Shown: one piece after another, positions 6,246-8,158 of the stretch
How positions within the stretch are numbered: the stretch's first letter is position 1
Layout of the letters: the number at the start of each line of letters is the position of its first letter
Origin: Pirellulales bacterium
GTDB lineage: Bacteria > Planctomycetota > Planctomycetia > Pirellulales > JALHPA01
NCBI GenBank assembly: GCA_022842745.1
Contig: JALHPA010000086.1
Coordinates: forward strand, 1 to 8,158
Length of the DNA stretch: 8,158 nt
Direction: 5' to 3'
The notes under the pieces: generated by a model
Databases searched by the model: none
Seen by the model: the letters and a program-made list of their open reading frames with translations, nothing else
Told to the model about the DNA's origin: nothing
Made by a program: the position numbers and the translations under genes

Positions 6246-6288
6246 GGCCGATCGCCGGGGGGCGAATCTTGCCTGAGGGGCCGATCGC
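6246..6288. repeat. 10-bp direct repeat, possible regulator sites
   Basis: GGCCGATCGC is repeated exactly at 6246-6255 and 6279-6288, 33 bases apart centre to centre, about three helical turns. A partial third copy (GATCGC) lies at 6293-6298. The repeats are 97-140 bases upstream of the amtB start and over 270 bases upstream of gltA. The phasing suits side-by-side binding of one protein, but no family is indicated. Confidence 0.4.
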
Positions 6289-6484
6289 GCTTGATCGCTA
6301 ACAAGCTAGCCCGTAATTGGGGCAAGGTAAAGACCGGATGGGGCAAAATCCGACGCGGTTTTGGATTGTGCGGAAAGAGCCGGAGCGGGGGGTGGCGCGC
6401 GGGGTGTGCGAGGCAAATGGCAACGCGTGGCGCAGCGCGGAAGGGGCGCGGCGATCAAGCGCGGAGGTGATGCGCGGCAGTGAA

Positions 6485-6513
6485 TTGTCGAATGGCGGAC
6501 GGGCCGCTACACT
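6485..6513 (+). promoter_or_regulatory. Candidate sigma70-type promoter of gltA
   Basis: TTGTCG (6485-6490) and TACACT (6508-6513) are separated by exactly 17 bases. Each matches the -35 and -10 consensus at four of six positions, including the most conserved ones. Transcription would begin near 6520 and give a leader of about 45 bases to the gltA ATG. Confidence 0.42.
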
Positions 6514-6553
6514 TTTGGTAGTCAAGCAGCGTCAGCGACGAAAATCCCTTGCC

Positions 6554-6560
6554 GGAGAGG
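6554..6560 (+). promoter_or_regulatory. Shine-Dalgarno site for gltA
   Basis: GGAGAGG ends 4 bases before the ATG at 6565 (GGAG core 7 bases away). It supports that start for citrate synthase. Confidence 0.65.
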
Positions 6561-6564
6561 TCGA

Positions 6565-7881
6565 ATGAATTCGCAGGTCGAGAAACCCATCCAGCCCCGC
6601 GCTGCCAGGTTGAAACTCGACGAACAGGAGATCGAACTGCCGGTCGTCGTGGGGACGGAGGACGAGCGAGCGGTCGATATCTCGAAACTCCGCGCTCAGA
6701 CGGGGTTTATCACGCTGGACGAAGGGTACGTGAACACCGGGGCGACGACGAGCGAGATCACGTACTTGGACGGGGAGAACGGCATCCTGCGGTACCGCGG
6801 GTATCCGGTGGAGGTGCTGGCGGAGCGGTGCGACTTCGTCGAGACCAGCTATCTTTTGATCTACGGAGAGCTGCCTTCGACGGAGCAGTTGACGAAGTTC
6901 CGCACGTCGCTGGAGCGGCACACGATGCTGCACGAGGACATGCGGTCGTTTTACAACGGCTTTCCGCGGGACGCGCACCCGGTGGCGATTCTGGGTTCGG
7001 TGGTGGGGGCGCTGTCGACGTTTTACCAGGACTCGCTGGACGTTCACGACCCGCGGTTGGTGGAGATATCGGTCCACCGGCTGCTAGCGAAGCTGCCGAC
7101 GATCGCGGCCTATAGCTATAAGAAATCGATCGGGCAGCCGTTCATTTATCCCCGGAACGACAAGTCGTACTGCGAGAATTTCTTGCAGATGATGTTTGCC
7201 GTGCCGACGGAACCGTACCATATGGACCCGGATTTCGTGGAGGCGCTCAACAAGCTGTTGATCGTTCACGCGGATCACGAGCAGAATTGCAGCACGTCGA
7301 CGGTGCGGATGGTGGGTTCGAGCGATTCGAACCTGTTTGCGTCGATTTCGGCGGGGATTTCGGCCTTGTGGGGGCCGCTGCACGGCGGCGCCAACCAGGC
7401 GTGCGTGGAAATGCTGGAGGTGATCCGCGCCGACGGCGGAAACGTGAAAAAGTACGTCGAGATGGCGAAGAAAAAGGACGGGGGATTCCGGCTGATGGGG
7501 TTTGGCCACCGGGTGTACAAGCACTACGATCCGCGGGCCAAGATCATCAAGGCGATGAGCGACCGGCTGTTGACGAAGCGGCGGATCCACGACCCGATTT
7601 TCGACATTGCCCAGGAGCTGGAGGAAGTGGCGCTGAGCGATTCGTATTTCATCGAGCGGAAGCTGTATCCCAACGTGGACTTTTATTCGGGAGTGGTGTA
7701 CCGGGCGATGGGGATTCCGGTGCAGATGTTTACCGTGCTGTTCGCGATGGGGCGGCTGCCTGGCTGGATCGCCCATTGGATCGAGATGCACAACTCCCCG
7801 AGCAAGAAGATCGGCCGGCCGCGGCAGATCTACACCGGTTCACCGCTGCGGCAGTTCGTGCCGATCGACCGGCGGGGTTAA
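6565..7881 (+). CDS. gltA: Citrate synthase, type II
   Basis: Cytoplasmic enzyme that condenses acetyl-CoA and oxaloacetate to citrate and CoA, the entry step of the TCA cycle. The 438-residue product is close to the E. coli protein (427) and keeps the N-terminal beta-rich extension (about 15-75) typical of the hexameric Gram-negative type II enzymes. Active-site motifs are complete: HADHEQNCSTSTVR (235-248); LWGPLHGGANQA with His273 (E. coli His264); GFGHRVYKHYDPRA with His315 (His305); LYPNVDFYSG with Asp372 (Asp362); and the substrate arginines in GRLPGWIAHW (397-405) and RPRQIYTG (418-425). By eye, the region of E. coli Cys206, tied to NADH inhibition, reads VPTEPYHMDP, with Thr instead of Cys, so allosteric control may differ. 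The gene stands alone, divergent from amtB and convergent with a dehydrogenase gene. Codon use matches the other plus-strand gene in being G-rich. Confidence 0.97.
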   Translation: MNSQVEKPIQPRAARLKLDEQEIELPVVVGTEDERAVDISKLRAQTGFITLDEGYVNTGATTSEITYLDGENGILRYRGYPVEVLAERCDFVETSYLLIYGELPSTEQLTKFRTSLERHTMLHEDMRSFYNGFPRDAHPVAILGSVVGALSTFYQDSLDVHDPRLVEISVHRLLAKLPTIAAYSYKKSIGQPFIYPRNDKSYCENFLQMMFAVPTEPYHMDPDFVEALNKLLIVHADHEQNCSTSTVRMVGSSDSNLFASISAGISALWGPLHGGANQACVEMLEVIRADGGNVKKYVEMAKKKDGGFRLMGFGHRVYKHYDPRAKIIKAMSDRLLTKRRIHDPIFDIAQELEEVALSDSYFIERKLYPNVDFYSGVVYRAMGIPVQMFTVLFAMGRLPGWIAHWIEMHNSPSKKIGRPRQIYTGSPLRQFVPIDRRG

Positions 7882-7981
7882 GGCCATTTGACGTGCAAGA
7901 ACTCGTGCTTTCCGTAACAGGCAGGAGCGCGTGTTGCTGGATTGCACCGGACGTCGACGCGTTGGGAGTAATGGCCTTTTT
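7882..7981 (+). terminator. Nested dyad ending in T5 after gltA
   Basis: GGCCATT (7882-7888), directly after the gltA stop, pairs perfectly with AATGGCC (7970-7976), which is followed at once by TTTTT (7977-7981). Inside, GTGCAA (7893-7898) pairs with TTGCAC (7942-7947). The fold would be a long-armed structure of about 95 bases ending in a T-run. It may act as the gltA terminator or as a 3'-UTR-derived RNA. The distance between the arms is large for a simple intrinsic terminator. Confidence 0.35.
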
Positions 7982-8060
7982 GGGGGCCGGGCGGGGGACA
8001 GGACACCAATAGGATTTCTTCGGGCTGCGCTGGCGAGCTGGTCGAAAGGGATGGCGCCGT

Positions 8061-8158
8061 CTACCAGGGGATCTCCTTCCGATCCCGAAAGAACTTTCCC
8101 GTCAGGTCGTGTGCCGCCTCGTTGGCGAGCCAAATGGCCGTATCTGCGAAAGCCGGTC
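8061..8158 (-). CDS. 3' end of a short-chain dehydrogenase/reductase (partial)
   Basis: Only the last 31 codons lie in the window, with the TAG stop at 8061-8063; the gene continues past the right edge. The translated tail begins PAFADTAIWLANE, continues to a L-T-G-K-F-F motif and ends DRKEIPW. An 'AD-A-WLA...LTGKFF.DR' ending is characteristic of the C-termini of many SDR-family oxidoreductases (Rossmann-fold, NAD(P)H-dependent), close to those of retinol-dehydrogenase-like members. The catalytic Ser-Tyr-Lys and the nucleotide-binding glycines would be outside the window, so substrate and cofactor cannot be judged. It is convergent with gltA. A frame on the same strand running into the gltA coding region (7840-8133) is the competing reading, but it has no recognisable protein pattern. 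Confidence 0.65.
   Translation of the reverse strand, partial: PAFADTAIWLANEAAHDLTGKFFRDRKEIPW

Larger units (their letters stand above)
6150..6564. promoter_or_regulatory. Divergent regulatory region between amtB and gltA
   Basis: A 415-base spacer separates two divergent genes and must hold both promoters. On the amtB side, the direct repeat GGCCGATCGC occurs at 6246-6255 and 6279-6288, and a further GATCGC at 6293-6298. ATCGGCCGAT (6243-6252) is itself a palindrome. On the gltA side there is a plausible promoter at 6485-6513. I see no convincing gene in the spacer. No good sigma54 promoter is visible upstream of amtB: one GG-N10-GC match exists, but its flanks do not fit. Confidence 0.5.

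Noticed and set aside
7840..8133. A 97-codon minus-strand frame entering the end of gltA
   Set aside because: It overlaps the gltA C-terminus and has no family pattern, while another frame on the same strand (8061-8158) reads as an SDR C-terminus.
1..8158. CRISPR arrays, tRNA, rRNA, transposases
   Set aside because: No regularly spaced repeats, cloverleaf arms, rRNA motifs or DDE/recombinase motifs were seen on either strand.

Overview
The window is GC-rich bacterial chromosome with a housekeeping flavour. It holds five complete protein genes and the 3' tip of a sixth. The organism is probably a member of the Planctomycetota. That is an inference from the Gly/Arg-rich, N-terminally divergent Rho, the 'RHHKLEDVR' start of the PII protein, the loosely packed gene order with long spacers, and the GT87-type membrane protein. 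No 16S or other decisive marker is present.

Layout, left to right. (1) 102-1517 (+): a polytopic membrane protein resembling the GT87/DUF2029 glycosyltransferases. It is encoded in DNA with many long G runs. (2) 1647-3011 (-): transcription terminator Rho, convergent with gene 1. Its usual N-terminal helical domain is replaced by a Gly/Arg-rich tail. (3) 3012-3935: 924 bases with no convincing gene, but with several dyads, an unusually C/A-rich stretch and a cluster of inverted repeats. (4) 3936-4274 (-): a 112-residue PII signal protein (GlnK/GlnB type). (5) 4542-6149 (-): an AmtB ammonium channel with a signal peptide. Genes 5 and 4 read in the same direction as amtB then glnK, 267 bases apart. 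(6) 6150-6564: a divergent promoter region with a 10-bp direct repeat and a plausible sigma70-type promoter for the next gene. (7) 6565-7881 (+): type II citrate synthase. (8) 8061-8158 (-): the last 31 codons of a probable short-chain dehydrogenase/reductase, convergent with gltA.

Functionally, amtB and glnK form the classic ammonium-uptake and nitrogen-sensing pair. PII reads ATP/ADP and 2-oxoglutarate and plugs the channel. Citrate synthase lies divergently next door and feeds carbon toward 2-oxoglutarate, so the shared 415-base spacer could couple carbon and nitrogen control, though this is only an inference from position. Rho and the GT87-like protein have no obvious link to that pair.

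I found no mobile element with a recognisable transposase, no CRISPR array, no tRNA or rRNA, and no clearly new multigene system. The most interesting points are the Rho N-terminus and its P-loop, the odd composition and structure of the spacer upstream of rho, the amtB-before-glnK order with a hairpin-rich gap, and a nested dyad ending in T5 after gltA.
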